Source of the DNA: Chondrosia reniformis
Taxonomy: Eukaryota > Porifera > Demospongiae > Chondrillida > Chondrillidae
Direction: 5' to 3'
Assembly (NCBI GenBank): GCA_947172415.1
Contig: OX359200.1
Coordinates: 6,512,501-6,576,500, forward strand
DNA: 64,000 nt
Both the position numbers and the translations under genes were made by a program. Positions within the stretch are counted from its first letter, which is position 1. The number at the start of each line of letters is the position of its first letter. The notes beneath the pieces are model-generated. The model did not search any database. It was not told the DNA's origin and saw nothing but the letters and a program-made list of their open reading frames with translations. This document shows positions 1 to 15,000 of this stretch, one piece after another.

Positions 1-3000
1 TGAAGACACTAAACTGTGTCTCCTTTGTGGATGTTAAAGTGTTCACTACTCCATGAAATAAGCTTCCATAGGAAAACTTACACGATATTCCCTTGTGGTT
101 TCATAATCTATATCACCATTTACTATGATTAGTGATGATCCATCTGGAATAATAAATGGCAGATCACTTGAAGGATCTTCAAAGCTGTACACAAGTTCTG
201 CGTTAACGCCTTCATCTCTATCTGTAACAAGTCCCATAATGTCAAACACTACAGTACCAATTGCTGAATTCTAAAGATATTAAAAAGAAAGACAAACATT
301 AATATTACTCGGTCCTTATTTAACTGTAGACTCTCTTTATAAACTGTGTCAACTTATCTCTTGGATAGTACATAAATAGACTCTCTGAGCATCCTGTTTG
401 TTAATTAAGCTCCTCAAGGTAGGGTCAAAATTTTCAACCAAAAGATTTAAATCCAGAATGCGTGCAAAGTGTTAAAGATGTACCATCCAAAAGATCTTTT
501 ACTTGATTATACGTTTTCTTACTTCTGGTGTTCCCTCATCCCCATTGGTGCCACAGTTGGTATAGTTTTCCGAGGAGAAGATCGGTGGGTTGTCGTTGAC
601 ATCAACAACCTTTACACAGATTGCTAGTGTGTCCGTGTGAACACCGTCGCTGACAGTGAGGACAAGAGAGTATTCATCAGTAGCATGAGTCTCTACCAGG
701 CTTTCTCTATCAAGAGGTTGAGTGATACGAAGGGAACCGTCACTGCTAATTTCAAAACCTGTAAAAAGAAATTACTCCATTTGATAGGATGTTTCTTATA
801 AGGTGATGGTGTATCTAATAAGGTGAGGGTATAGCCAATTTGGATGAGGATATATCTAATTGGGTGAAGGTATATCTAATGAGGTGAGGGTATATCTAAC
901 GGGGTGAGGGTATATCTAATGAGGTGAGGGTATATCTAATGGGGTGAGGGTATATCTAATGGGGTGAGGGTATATCTAACGGGGTGAGGGTATATCTAAT
1001 GGGGTGAGGGTATATCTAATGGGGTGAGGGTATATCTAATGGGGTGAGGGTATATCTAATGGGGTGAGGGTATATCTAATGAGGTGAGGGTATATTGACA
1101 TATATGTAGGTACCTGGGTCATCTGGCAAGACAGTAAAAGAGTAGGTTAGCACTGGATTGAGATCAGGATCATGAGCGGCCACATTTATAACAAGTTGTC
1201 CAGCTGTTGAATCTTCAGAAATGTCCAAACAGTCTGGAGGTACACCAGGGAATACTGGAGGCTCATCATTAATGTCATTAATACACACTGAAACCTTGAA
1301 AACAACAAACATAAGAGTGAGTGAAATAAACAACAGCTATATAGTTTAAAAAAGAATCCAACTGCAATGTATGTATACTGTATATACGTACATATATTTA
1401 TGAGTATACTAATTTATTGAGACTCAGCAACAATTGTATTTAAAAACAAATTGAACGTTTTGACCCGGAGGTCTTCACCAGCATTATATTCATTATGAAC
1501 GCAACAAAAACCCCTTATCACTTCATATATTTATGCTGGCTCAGTAGTGTGGTCTGGTGGCACCAGCAAAGGCCTATATACTCTCAGTCAGCTGGGCTGT
1601 GCACCTGGATGGACGGCCTGGTAGCCTTGCAAGTGAAGATGGTTTATACATGCCCAGGTGCAGCCCTCTGCCCCATAACCCAATACTGGTTGCCATCTTT
1701 TTATATGTCATACATGGGCACAATAATATTAATAACAATGATAATAATGAAAAATATGTATCGAGATCTTACTAACCACCATCATTGTAGATTGAATAGG
1801 ATTCTCTGTATCAGATACAACTATATGGACAAGATATTCATCTCTTATGGAGTCACCAATCTCCCTGTCAAACACTCCGATTGCCTCCACAGTACCGGAA
1901 TTACGAACTACTTGAAAGAGTCCGTTCAATGAAGGATCAGCTCCACCATTATGCACTTCAACCCTATCAATGGAGTAGATAAATTCGGGGTTCACTGGGT
2001 AATCTGCATCAGTACAGGTAAACGTTGTCACGACGATGCCACCGGAATGGTCTCCCTCCTGTATACACACATGTACAATCTCTGGACACACTGGCGGGTT
2101 GTCGTTAATGTTTGAAACAGTTACACTAATGTCAACCGGATCAACTGCACAGAGTTTATTGAAAGATTCTTCAGCACAAAACTCCAAATTAGCCCCACGT
2201 TCTCCGTTATCACATACAGTAACTGTAATGCTGTAGGGACCTGGAAATGCCTCAAAATCTAAACTTTCAGAAAGCCAAAGTTCTCCACTAATAGCTGTTT
2301 GAAGAAAATGAAAAGCCACATGAAATAATTACTCTTTCCAAGTAGTGGAGTATAGCCTACTATAATCCACCACACCACTTTTCAACATGCTACATCTATG
2401 TACTTTAGAGCAAAGGCCTACAGGGAACACAATCTAGTGAGTGCTTTGGATGAGGATACAAGAGTTTTTTTCTTCTGCTTCTCTTCATCTACAGCTGTTT
2501 CTGGGAATTACACCCTTCATCAGCAACCCTGGGAGCCTTTGTCTTCTTCTTGATCTTTTGTGAGTCCTTGGCATACTGTATAATAAAAAACTTACCATGA
2601 ATGTAAAACTTATTGCCAGGCATCTGTGAGACTATGGTAAAATTCACTTCAGCATTAAAACCAGAATCACCATCAGAAGCAGCAAAGGTATACAGCTAAA
2701 TTCAAATAATGGGAACGACTAAAATGGTGTGATTACTACGTACGTATGTATGTACGGTATATGTTTCTTACAGGAGCATTCTCACTAGCCAGCCCCTCTG
2801 CCAAAGCTATTGCCAAAGGAGCAGGGGGGTTCCCAGGTGGCATTGTGAACACTGGATTGTTGTCATTGACATCCAACACTTGTACTATGACTGTAGCTTC
2901 ACTCGTCAGTGGACCACCCACGTAGTTATCACTAGCCTATCAGGATAACAGTAACCACAAGCATTTCATGTATACAGTATTTGGAATTCCTAGAAACCAA

Positions 3001-6000
3001 TGGCCCATAGGGATAAGTAACATAATTATCTTCTAATTCATTCTACCTTAGGTAAAATTTATCATAAATTGGTCTTTTGAAAAATTAATGTACAAATATC
3101 TATCTGATTGCTAATAGGACTTACTGTGACTGTAATTTGGATAGTTTTGGTAGGTAATTCTGAATCCTCGTAGTCTAGACCATCAATCCAGACCTCTGTA
3201 GTATCTGCCTCAGCCCGCAATGTCACAAAACTGCTCAGTGCACCCGGAATAACTACAACAGGAAATAACATTACGCAATCTGAAAGATAAAACAGAATTA
3301 ACATACGTACAGTGGGCCCTAGTTTAACTGACACTGTTTGTATCACTCAAAAATGTCAGATTGTAGTATGTAGTACATTTTGAAAGGTGTTTAGCTACGG
3401 ATTTGTTAATAGTTACCTGTGATTATTCATGTGTGTATATACTTCTACAACTAGTGTCCATGGTTGAAGTCATTTAAGATGAAACTTTGGTTAAAATAAA
3501 TTTGGCTCATAGTCCTGATTTTCATTGTATACTTTCCATACTTAACACATACGTATTATGTATATGCATATTATATATGTATGTACGTACAAAAAATAGA
3601 CCAGATGAAGTAAATGTACACATGTGATCTATTGTATAGTATTAACATGTCTACTTTAATAATTATCTTAAATGATCATAAAAATGAATGTTGCACTAAC
3701 CTGAAGAAATTGAATATGTTACAGTGCCAAAACTGCGATCATTCTCAATGTCTGCATCTGTAGCTCGTAGAACAGCCACTCTGGTCAATGTTTCTTCACA
3801 ATACTGGGTATTAATCAGGTCTTCATCAAATATTGGATGGTTGTCGTTTGAGTTGCAGACGTACACGTAAATGAAGAGAGAACCGCTAAGTGGGGGAGAC
3901 CCTCCATCAACAGCCCGAACAGTCAGCGTATGGAGACTTTTAGCTTCAAAATCCAACATTTCATGCAAGAAAAGAGTCCCTGAACCATCAGGAGCATTGT
4001 CATCCTCAGGATAGAATGTAGGATGGACACCGAGGGCTATTGCTTCATCATCCCCATGATCCAGGATCAAGTATATTTCACTATTTAGATCGGCATCAGC
4101 ATCACTTACGTAATTATTTAGGTTAGCCATCAAAACTACAGTATTAATGGCTTCATTTTCACAAATTGTAAGATTCAAGGCATTGGTAGAAGTTTTAGTA
4201 ACTGTCTGTCCGTTACCAGTTGCCTCGGCAATGATGCCATCAACATCCCATACTGGAGGATTATCATTCTCATCGCATATTGTAATCGTAACTGTTGCCA
4301 TGTCAGAGAGTCCTCCACGGTCAGTCACAATCAAATTGAAAGAGTAGGAAGGTGTTGTTTCACGATCCAGGGCACCAGCAGCCCCCGTTGCTAAGGTAAG
4401 CTCCTGGGTAACAGCATTTAGGGTGAATGTCGTGGTACCAGATATGGTGTAAGTAAGAACATCATCAGCGTCCTGCTGGTCTGTGTCATGGAGGATATCC
4501 AAATCAATAGCTTCCACTGGCGGAGTCTACATATGATGATGAAACTGTATACATAAGTGTATTACCTAGGTAACATCATTAAATCATTAAGATTCTTCCT
4601 TTTTAATTTTTTCTGTATTATTAAATTTATCCACGTACTTCATTAAATCATAAAGGTACTTCTTTTCTGCTTACTCTCCCATTCTGTTTGTTATATCTCT
4701 CAATATTTGACCTACCTAATTCTCCATCTCATACTTTTCTACCTCATACACTCCCTCTCCTCACAGATCCTTTTTCCTCCTCTCTACAGCCCTTCCCCCA
4801 ACGTAGCCCCACCCCCCAGTGTATTTCCTCACTCCCCCTGCTATTTAAAGCTCTTAGAATAACTTACTAATGCGATAATTGTTCCTCCTATGGCATTCTC
4901 ACATATTCCACCACTGTAGGCACTGCTAGTCAGGATTGGTTCTTGGTCAGGTTCATCTTCAATTATGATCTTCACTACAACAGCATCCTGAAAGAGAAGA
5001 AATGTTAACAATTGCTAGTGAGATATATAGCTACGTACGTAGATAACCTATTTATCTATAGAAGAGGCAGGCTGGAATTAAAATGTACTATAATACGCTG
5101 GCTTATACTATGTAACTGAAACCAAAAATCCTATTTTACATGATAGTTCTTTTATAATCGAGAAGACTGACTGTTTCTAACATTGCAGTCTTTTGAACAC
5201 TATTTTTTTAAGAAATCCATCCCATCAACATGACATATACTACATACCTCACAAGGCATGGAACTGCCTCCAGCATCATCAGTTGCCCTGACAACAACAT
5301 GGTACACAGAAACACCTTCGTGATCAGTTGTTCCTGTTTGACTAATAGTGGCAGTCTACAAATAGAATTATTAAAAATAACCCACAAATATTAATTGAAT
5401 AACTAACAGAAAGGTCTCCTATGAGGTGATCCATGCAAGATGTGTACTCATTTTGAATACAACAAACGTTAGAAATAGAAACTAAATATTCTACAAGAGT
5501 TATGCAACATGCAACAAAATCTGATTAATAAACCATCCAAATATTCAAATAGACTGAATCTCATTAGTCAGAATTCTGTTATACTCAAGAGTACAGTACT
5601 TTGATTACTACTTACCACCATATTGCTTGCAGGATTGCTGGCTGACATTAGTGAAAATGGCACTGAGCTGGGTTCCAATGTGACGGTAATCGTGTTACCC
5701 GAAGTTAAGTCCCTATCTTGAGCCTCTATTGAAACCCCAATATCACCAGGGTTATCCCCTTCAGAACGAGCAACTGAGAGGGGTGTGACCACAAGAAAGG
5801 GACAGTGATCCCCTTCATTGGTAATTGCAACGGAAACATCTACCTACATATTTCAAATAAAACAAATTACTAGCAGATCGTTTATTTATATATACACAAT
5901 TTATTTTCCTTCTAGTTAATAAATGTATTACATATATGTAGCATTAAGAAGACATTGTGTGAGATAACTTACGCAATCCATCCTAACGGGGTTTCCCCTA

Positions 6001-9000
6001 TCAGCAGCACATGCCTGAAAATCAAATTGGGAAATATCCTCATGATCAAAAGAAGCTGTTGTGACTATAGCTCCGATGTCTGGGTCAACACTGAAATAGT
6101 CCTGATACACTGTATTAGATGTTGCGAGTGGTGTCAGTGAATAATGCACATCACCATTAGTACCCCAGTCAATGTCTGTGGCTGCAACATGCGCTACTGT
6201 ATAGCCAACGTGGGTGTTTTCTGGGATGTTACGGGAGATATCGCCATGTGAAAACTGCGGGGTATTGTCATTGATGTCAAAAACTTCAACAAAAACCTAA
6301 AAAATGATACATAGTAATCGGACATCACTAATTAAAGTAATAAGTGAATAATCACTAGAGTTGTTAAAGCACAGAGTTAATTACATGTATACGTAGTTAA
6401 CAACTATTGTTGTATGGTGAATACAATTTGTGTATATATTTCGTTATGAAATACAACTTGTAATACTTCTTGTAGAGCTGAGCCATTATGCAAGACGATG
6501 GCTTACCATGGCAGTAGATGTGAACATGTGCATGTCGCCAGGCGACTGATTATCCACTGCCTGAAGGTGAACAATGAAGAGTGCATTACCAGAAAGGGGG
6601 TCCCTTGTCAGCGTATCCAGGTCCCGATCAAGATGGCTTCCAACAGCTGTTAAATCAGCTACTCTCAATTTCCACTATATACATAAAGTATACATAAATT
6701 AAATTTGTAGGTAGATGGTAGTTAATTAATATGTCGACAACAACTTAAGTATACTTCTTAGTATTGTTTAGCTGTTGTACAGGTTTATTAAAAGTCATAT
6801 TTTTTTAAGAAAATATATGTCTATGCTACCAGTTCATAATGATATTCTCTCACCTCTCCTGATTCATAAACCACATAAAAGGGTGCGGTTGGGGGTGTGC
6901 CATAGAGAACATCTGGTTCAATACTTGTGATTGTTACTACTTCACCAAAGCCATCCAGGTCTTCAACGTGGAGGTCAGTGATTAGATCTCCATCACTATG
7001 AACTAATTCTTCAGAGATAGCAGGAGGACGGTACACGTACGTTGGGAGAGAGTTGAAGAGCACTGGTTGATCATTGCCATTCTCAATTGTAATATTAATG
7101 GTTGCAAAGGCCATTTCTGAATCCTAAGGTATTATGCAACACAATACAGTATATTATGCAAGAAATATACATATATGGATGGAATTGATAGATTGGGTGG
7201 CTGGCTGGCTGGCTGGCTGGATGGATGGATGGATGGATGGATGGATGGATGGATGGATGGATGGATGGATGGATGGATGGGATGGGATGGGATGGATGGA
7301 TGGATGGATGGATGGATGGATGGATGGATGGATGGATGGATGGATGGATGGATGGGATGGATGGATGGATGGATGGATGGATGGATGGATGGATGGATGG
7401 ATGGATGGATGGACGGACGGACGGACGGACGGACGGACGGATGGATGAGATGGATGGATGGATGGATGGATGGATGGATGGATGGATGGATGGGACTAAC
7501 AGGACACAAAAGGTTAGCTTCATCATAAGTAGATATTCTTAAACTCCATGAAGATATATCTTCATAGTCAACACCCTGTGATGTTACAAACAGGTCTCCA
7601 TTGTAGCGATCAAGTCTAAAAGGTGCATTTGGAGGCTCTGAGTCAACAATGACAAAGACTGTGTCGTGATGTAACACTGTCGCATCATTATCAGTTGCTG
7701 AAATCACAGGTGTCACTGTAACCATCTCGCCTGCCGCCCTGCTACCAATACCCTGAGTAAGGATACAGTGCATACTGAATCAGTGATGATAAGATTAACT
7801 GTAAACTTTAAATGGCAAAACATAAGTCTAATTATGATTTAGCAGCAGAAGACATCAAAGGAAATCTTAGCCAAATATAATGACTGTACACAGTATCCAA
7901 ATCCATTCAGTGTTAATGGAATAAGGATTTCTTCTAACTGCGTCGAACTTATCTTTGTAAAGGTTCTGGCAGAAAGAAGAATCGATAAAACTGCGTCTCT
8001 TGACGCTCCCAAAGTCAAAAGATGAACCTTTACAAAGACCATTCAGTGTTATCACTTAAATGAAGAAATATCAGCTACGTATATAATCGTGTTTCACATT
8101 AATGCACATTCATATATGGACATATTTACGTACACTGTACGTACCTCAAATACAGTAGCAGTATATTCACTGTTTGTAAAGTATGGGCAGTGATCATTGG
8201 CATCACATATTTTGACGCGGACATCAATCGGAACACTACAAGCAATAAGCAGAGAAAAGGTATATCATAGCTGTTAAATCACAATGCATACATACGTATG
8301 TATATACTTATGAAAAACTAAATGTTAAATTCTAAAATGACCACATGTCATTCTTAAATCTCTTCTCATCTTCTTTGCTGATTATGGATTTTCCAATTTT
8401 GATAAGTGATTAACTAACTTCCTAATTGACGTGTACATATGTGCAGCTTATCAGATAATGACTAAATAGTCCTATGTTTCAAAGTAACTCACATATGTAA
8501 GCCATCAGCCACATTGACAATTAGATTGTGAAATTCTGGATGCACTTCAAAATCTATCAGGTTTCTGTCACTAACAAACACTACACCAGTGTCTGAGTGA
8601 ACATCGAAGGCTCCCTGGAAACAATAATTACAGGAGAAAAAGGTAAACTCCTAAAGTGTAACAGAATATCATCAAATTTGCTTACAGGTACTGTCTGGGA
8701 TGCCATTGTGTAGGTAAGCTTGTCTCCTGCTCTCTGCTCTGGAAGCAGTCCATCCCAGTCCACATCCGTTGCCATGACTTCCAGAACAGTATGTCCATTC
8801 AGTGATGCTTCTGATAGGCACTCGTAATAGTAAGGGCCTGTAAAACAATGATGTTTGAATGCTTAATAAGACAATGCATGGATACGTATATGAAGTCAGA
8901 GGTAGCTAAATCTCTACTTCAAACATACACTGTGAGCAGACTGGTGGATTGTCATTCAGGTTTATCAGTTCAACTTCAATAGTAGCCTCCACTTGAGGAC

Positions 9001-12000
9001 AAGGGTAGTCATCTCCGTGCTCTCCGTTGTCCCTCACATATACCTAGAATGTGAGAATGACACAGGAAGCAGCCCGTAACGTGTACATATGTATATGTAT
9101 GAATGATAGAGGTTGTTTGTTGCATATATTGAGAGTTTAAATGAGCTGCAGAAACATAATCTTTCAGCAGTTGAACGTTTCTTTATCAGCAATTGATGAA
9201 CTATATAATACAATTCACCCAAAGATTAGTTGTATGTCCAACCATATATATTTCATCTGACAATGTTCAGCCTTCAGCTTCACCTTTGATTTCATAATTA
9301 CAAACTTTGGTTACCAGATATATTCATTTTTGACTAAATAACTTCACAATACCAGCACTGAGTTTACGTAGTAAACAGACAGTATTTTATCTACTCACGC
9401 CAACTGTTATCTGATGAAGTTCTTCAAAATCTGGGTTTCTGTTGATGGAAACAGACCCAGTGTCTTCATCCACTTGAAAAAGGCCTCTTCCGGTGTCTGC
9501 CTTTAGGTAGTAGGTAAGTGTGGATTGTGGTGTATTAGGCTCATCCCCATCGTTGGCTGTCAGCTGCACTACTGAAGTACCAGAAGCCGCGTTCTCTTCA
9601 ATTCTAATTTCATCATAATGTGATGGAGTGAACATTGGGCAGAGATCATTGTCATCCTATATGGAGTGGAGGTACATACGTATATACATAAGTTATGTAC
9701 AGGCAAACATCTTAAATAACAGCCATCTAAAATTTGGGTCATTTTCGGCTGTTTCTTGTAAAAAGTGTGTCCTTTTACTGTTAACTGAATACTGAAAGTG
9801 TTGGATATCTGCTACTTAAGATGACATGTTATAGCAGACAGTGTATTAATTAAATTTCCCATTCCTTTGAGGTTTATCACTTATTTTCCTCCATTAATAC
9901 ACCTAAAGGCATTAATGATACTATGTACTAGCTGAGAAAATATACATACATAGCTGTCAACAATACCTACTGATACATATACGTATGTATGTTATGCACT
10001 TGTGCTATATAAAGCAAAGCTTTAACTCACTAAAACAATGATATGAACTGTGGTAGTTACAAAGAGAGTTTCAAGTGGACAAATTTGATGACAATCTCCA
10101 GTTTGTGTTCTTGCACTGTTTAAAGCCATCAGGGTGATGGTGCGGTCATGTTCCATTTCATAATCCAAGTTAGCAACATGCAAAAACCAGCCATTGGGTT
10201 CAATCTTCGGAATCAACTTGAATCGATTATCTTCATTGTTAGCCGTAATGTTTAGACTGGATATCTGATTATTCACATTGACATCATCGTCCAAGACCTG
10301 TATACGATATTTATCAAATGATCAGCAATATACTAATATATACAGTACCTCAAAGTATATATATGTAATACAGTGAAGAAGTCAATATACGTACGTATGT
10401 ATACACAAGAAGTCTCATTTAACCAAAATCTCTATCTTTGCTATTTACACAAATTTCTGATTTGTTTTCTAGAAAATGTAAACACCAAATAACAAGACAA
10501 CAAAATTGCAGACTTATTTAGATTTCACAAATTGGTACATATGTACGTACATCAACAAAATGTACATTATCACAGCAGTTTAAATGGAGCTTCCATGAGG
10601 AACAGCAATATTAAAACATTTGGAGCATGTCCATAAGGAACATCTGATATTTCTCTTACTCTGATCTGTAGAATGTTCTCCTCAATGTTTTCATAGACAG
10701 ACACCTCATATGAGGGATACTCAAATCTTGGTGTTCTGTCGTTTCTGTCACAAACATGAGCAAAGATGTGAGCAAAACCGTACTTGGGATCATCCACAGT
10801 GTGGTCTTCAGCTTGCACTGTAAACTGATAATCAGTTTCATTCTCAGCATCAAGTTCCAGTAGGTTAGTAACAGTTGCCGTGGTGATAACCTCTTTGTGA
10901 TCTAAAGCCAGGTGTGGGTATGTCCTTGCTAAATTAACTATACCAAATCGCTCATTTGCATAGTTGCCTAGCAACGTAAAACTCAGTGCTCCTGCATCTC
11001 CATGATCCAAGTCCTCAGCCTGTGAAAAGAGTTGTACAACTTACAAGGTAAAAAAGGCTTTTACAAAGAATAAGAATCAAGTATTTAGCAATTTCCTTTA
11101 TAAGCACTCAATTAAATTCAATTCACTGGGCATTATTAAATTGGGGAACCTCTTAACTATTGGCTACTTTATGAATATGAATGTCTCTCTATCATGTAGG
11201 AATTTCCTAGTTGACCAAATGCTAACCTGAATGTGAACATTGTAGTTATTGACACCCATATGTTCACACACGATCATTGAGTATGTATCAGGATCAAACA
11301 CTGGTTCATGGTCATTGACATCTACTACGAGCACCAGTATCTCGGTATCAGCAGATAGGCCGGAGACTGTATCACCATGGAGATCAGTAGCACGAACCTA
11401 AATATGCATAATAAAAGTAGGAATATCATTTATAATTCAAAATTTGAAATATATAATACCTAATATATTCTTAAGCTATAGGTACGACTCACTTGGAATG
11501 TAAAGTATCTGTAATATGTCAAGCTAATCTCACTGTTGATTCTTATTGTACCGGGAGCATCGATTGTAAACACAGTGTTGGCATCAAAGTGTTGTTCTTC
11601 GCCGTCAATTGTGACAGAAAGGATGTCACTACTGATAGTATATTGTAGCTCAGCATTGTCACCCTGGACAGACAGAGATAATGATAGTGGAGGTGGAGAT
11701 AGTGATGTTGGAGTCAGTGATGTGATGTTGGAGCTGGTGATAGTGGAGGTGGTAAAGTGAAGGTGATGTAGCACTCACCTCATCGTAATCAACAGCAGTC
11801 AAGTGGTACACGATATCACCAATCTCAGCATACTCTGAAACATCAGCAATGTACAGCGACTGTGGCCATATTGGTTTTTCATTTACATCGTTTACATATA
11901 CAATTACTGTAGCCTCTGCAAAGATACTTGCATCAGTCTTCCATGCCTTCGTAAACAGAAACATTATGCCCATAAGACTTTGGATTCATATAGCTTCATG

Positions 12001-15000
12001 CAGAAATACCTCTCACTTACCCTCACTTCAAACTTGTATGAAGGAACGGCTTCTCTATTCATTGGTCCGTCTGTCATGATTTCCCTGCTGTGTTCGTCAA
12101 TCCAGAACCTCACTTCTCCATTAGGATCATACCCTGTTAGTCTCCATGACGTTACTGAACTATAAACTGAACCAATTGGAGAAACTCCACTATTAAGTGA
12201 TTTCAGGTGAGCAGATGCAAGGTGAGAAGATGATGCTTAAAAGATGAAATATCACTCACAGTCTCTAAGTTGGTACTGAATGTTTGCTATTGAACCAGTT
12301 AGATGGTCAAAAGCTTCTACTTCGATAACATCTCTTTGGATCGCCTGTATTGACAGCACACTTGAACTCACATAGCTATATATATGTACATAAGCCTAAA
12401 CTCACTGCTGTAGAGGATGGAGCACTGTTAGAGATCTCATCGACATAAGCAATATAAACTTCTTGACTGAAAACTGGAGATTCTTCTGGTATACCTAATA
12501 CTGTTACTGTGAAGGTACCACAGGACCCAGATAGGGAGGGCACTCCGAGATCCTACATTATTATGGGGGCAGGTAAAATATTATGGTACTCATACATGTG
12601 TATGTATGTATGTAATATCACATGACTCCCACATGACTCTCACATGAGTCTTATCTAATATTCTCGTGACTAATCATATGATACTCACATGACTTGTGCA
12701 CGACTGACACATGACTCTCACATGACTCACATGAGTCTTATCTAATATTCTCATGACTAATCACATGATGCTCACATGACTTGTGCATGACTGACACATG
12801 ACTTGAAGACAACTCACATATATAGTAACACTCAGCCTAAACAGACTCCTCCTGTCCACATCTAACAGAGCTGCAGTTTTCAGTTCTCCTCTGATTGGAT
12901 CAATAGCAAAGTATATTCCCTGTAAAATAAGGAAGCAAGTCTTAATAAGCCAAAACGCCACTTAACAGAAGTTACTCCATCCAATAATCCTGGCAATTAT
13001 GAATTGATAAAATAATGTGAAAAATAATAATCCTATGAATGTAGTTTGTTTGAGCTTGTAAAGACATTCTCATATACACCTCACAACATCAACAATATTA
13101 ATGTTGCAGTGCTATTGTATGTACTCAAATAATTATACAAATGCATATGGCTAAAATTGGCTGCAATACTCACTGTAGAAGGATCAGGGAATTCTTGCTC
13201 TAATTGAAATCTAATTGTTCCATTATAACCAGGATCGGGATCCATTCCATTGAATGTGTAAATTATTGTACCTATGGTCGTATCCTATTGAACCAGAATA
13301 GGATCAATCAATAAAACATAGCTTGGAACATTCATGTATCAGTACCGTACATATATTGACATTTTATATATTAAGTATAGAATACAGGGTGTTACACCAT
13401 TAAATCTTAAAATATATCCTCTTTAGTATATTAATTGTGTACCACTGCTATGCATATATAGCACATGTGAACATGTAATGGGAAGATTGCTTATATCTCC
13501 TACAGACAAATGGAGAGTCATATATGTACCTCATTGATATCCACATTGCTTGGACAATTAGTAATACTGGGAACTTCATTTGAGTCCACAACGCTGACAC
13601 AAACACGAACACGATCCTAGCCCACAGGAGTTGAGAAATTATGCAACAAATCATGTTACCATAGAAACAAGCTCTAGCAAGTGGCTGTAATATTAAGAAA
13701 CAACATACCCTGTCTCTCAAGTCAGTTCCACATCTGTAGTGGCAAGGGTCTTCCGGAGCTACCCTTGTTGGTTGGAAAACTAGTTGCCACTCTGACATTG
13801 CTGGGCATCTTGGGTTGTCCATGTCACTGCAGATCACGTTTCCATCATCATCAAGATAGTCAAATTCTTCCATTCTGCAGCAGAAGCTCCCATGGTTACA
13901 AATGACACAGCGAGAGGTTGAGGGACAGGCTCTTGTTGGAAAGTTGTAATACGTGTAGACATAGAAACATAAATTGTTTTGCAGCTGTAGAAAGGTAAAG
14001 ATATACATATTAAGCTAGAGTCGATTATTAAGACTGTTCCAATATTTGTGTTATATCAGATACGCTATTTTTTATCGTCATTATTTTATTATCATGTCAT
14101 ATCTACTACTGATGCCAAGGCAACTACGACCAGACATTGTACCATTTATATTAATACCTTGTTATTTGAAGAATCCGTGTTATAAGCACACATACTTAGC
14201 TTACATTATAGTCTTTCATGTTTGTTCTTCCATTGGCAACTGTAACCTCTCCAGTTGCAGAATTCACATCAAACACACCAGTATAATCAAAGTTGTAAGT
14301 ATTAGGAATATGACAAGTGCTCTCATCTCCATTGTTTGGAATATTTGCAGCAAAATAAGTTATTTTGTCTTCGCAATGAGTCAGCGAAGTAGCCTTTGTC
14401 CAGGCAACATGAGTTCCTGTGTACATATAATAAACATTAAATATCACTGTTATATATATATATACTATATACGTATATATATATAGATTATGTGAAGTGA
14501 TGAGGCTTATTTGTCGTGATCATGATTATTATTGCTGATGAAGACCTACAGGTTGAAACGTTCTATTCCAAAGATTTAATGTTGCTGTTGCTCAACAAAC
14601 TTCATATATCATATAGACTATGTGTACGTGTAAGGTATACAGATGATCGATAATATAAACTACGTACCTGCACCATCCAATTCCTCTAAAGTTGAAAATA
14701 CAGTTTCCGCGTCATTAATACGTGGATGAAAATTCGGATGCCACTCTTGAGTAGGATTAGCTGTGTCTAAAAGTCAGTAAGAGATAACATATCACCATGG
14801 CAATGTACCTTTTAAATGTTAGCCATTATTGCGTTCTAGCAGATATGAGTCACCTTCTGAAGCCACCCATAACCTTTATTACTCCTAAAACTAGTGCTTG
14901 CTACGTTTAACCAAGTGGAAAATTTCAAGCTGAACATTATCAGCTAAGTTAATTCCTTTCAACCGGCTCTATGCATTTCTAGAGTATGCATTCCCAAAAA

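Noticed and set aside
1540-1700. GC-richer block in a cadherin intron as a SINE
   Set aside because: It looks like inserted sequence, but no second copy or polymerase III boxes were found in the window.
7134-7773. Frames on both strands encoding MDGW or HPSI repeats
   Set aside because: Translation of the GGAT microsatellite in a cadherin intron; only the flanking [20 protein letters not shown] part is a real cadherin exon.
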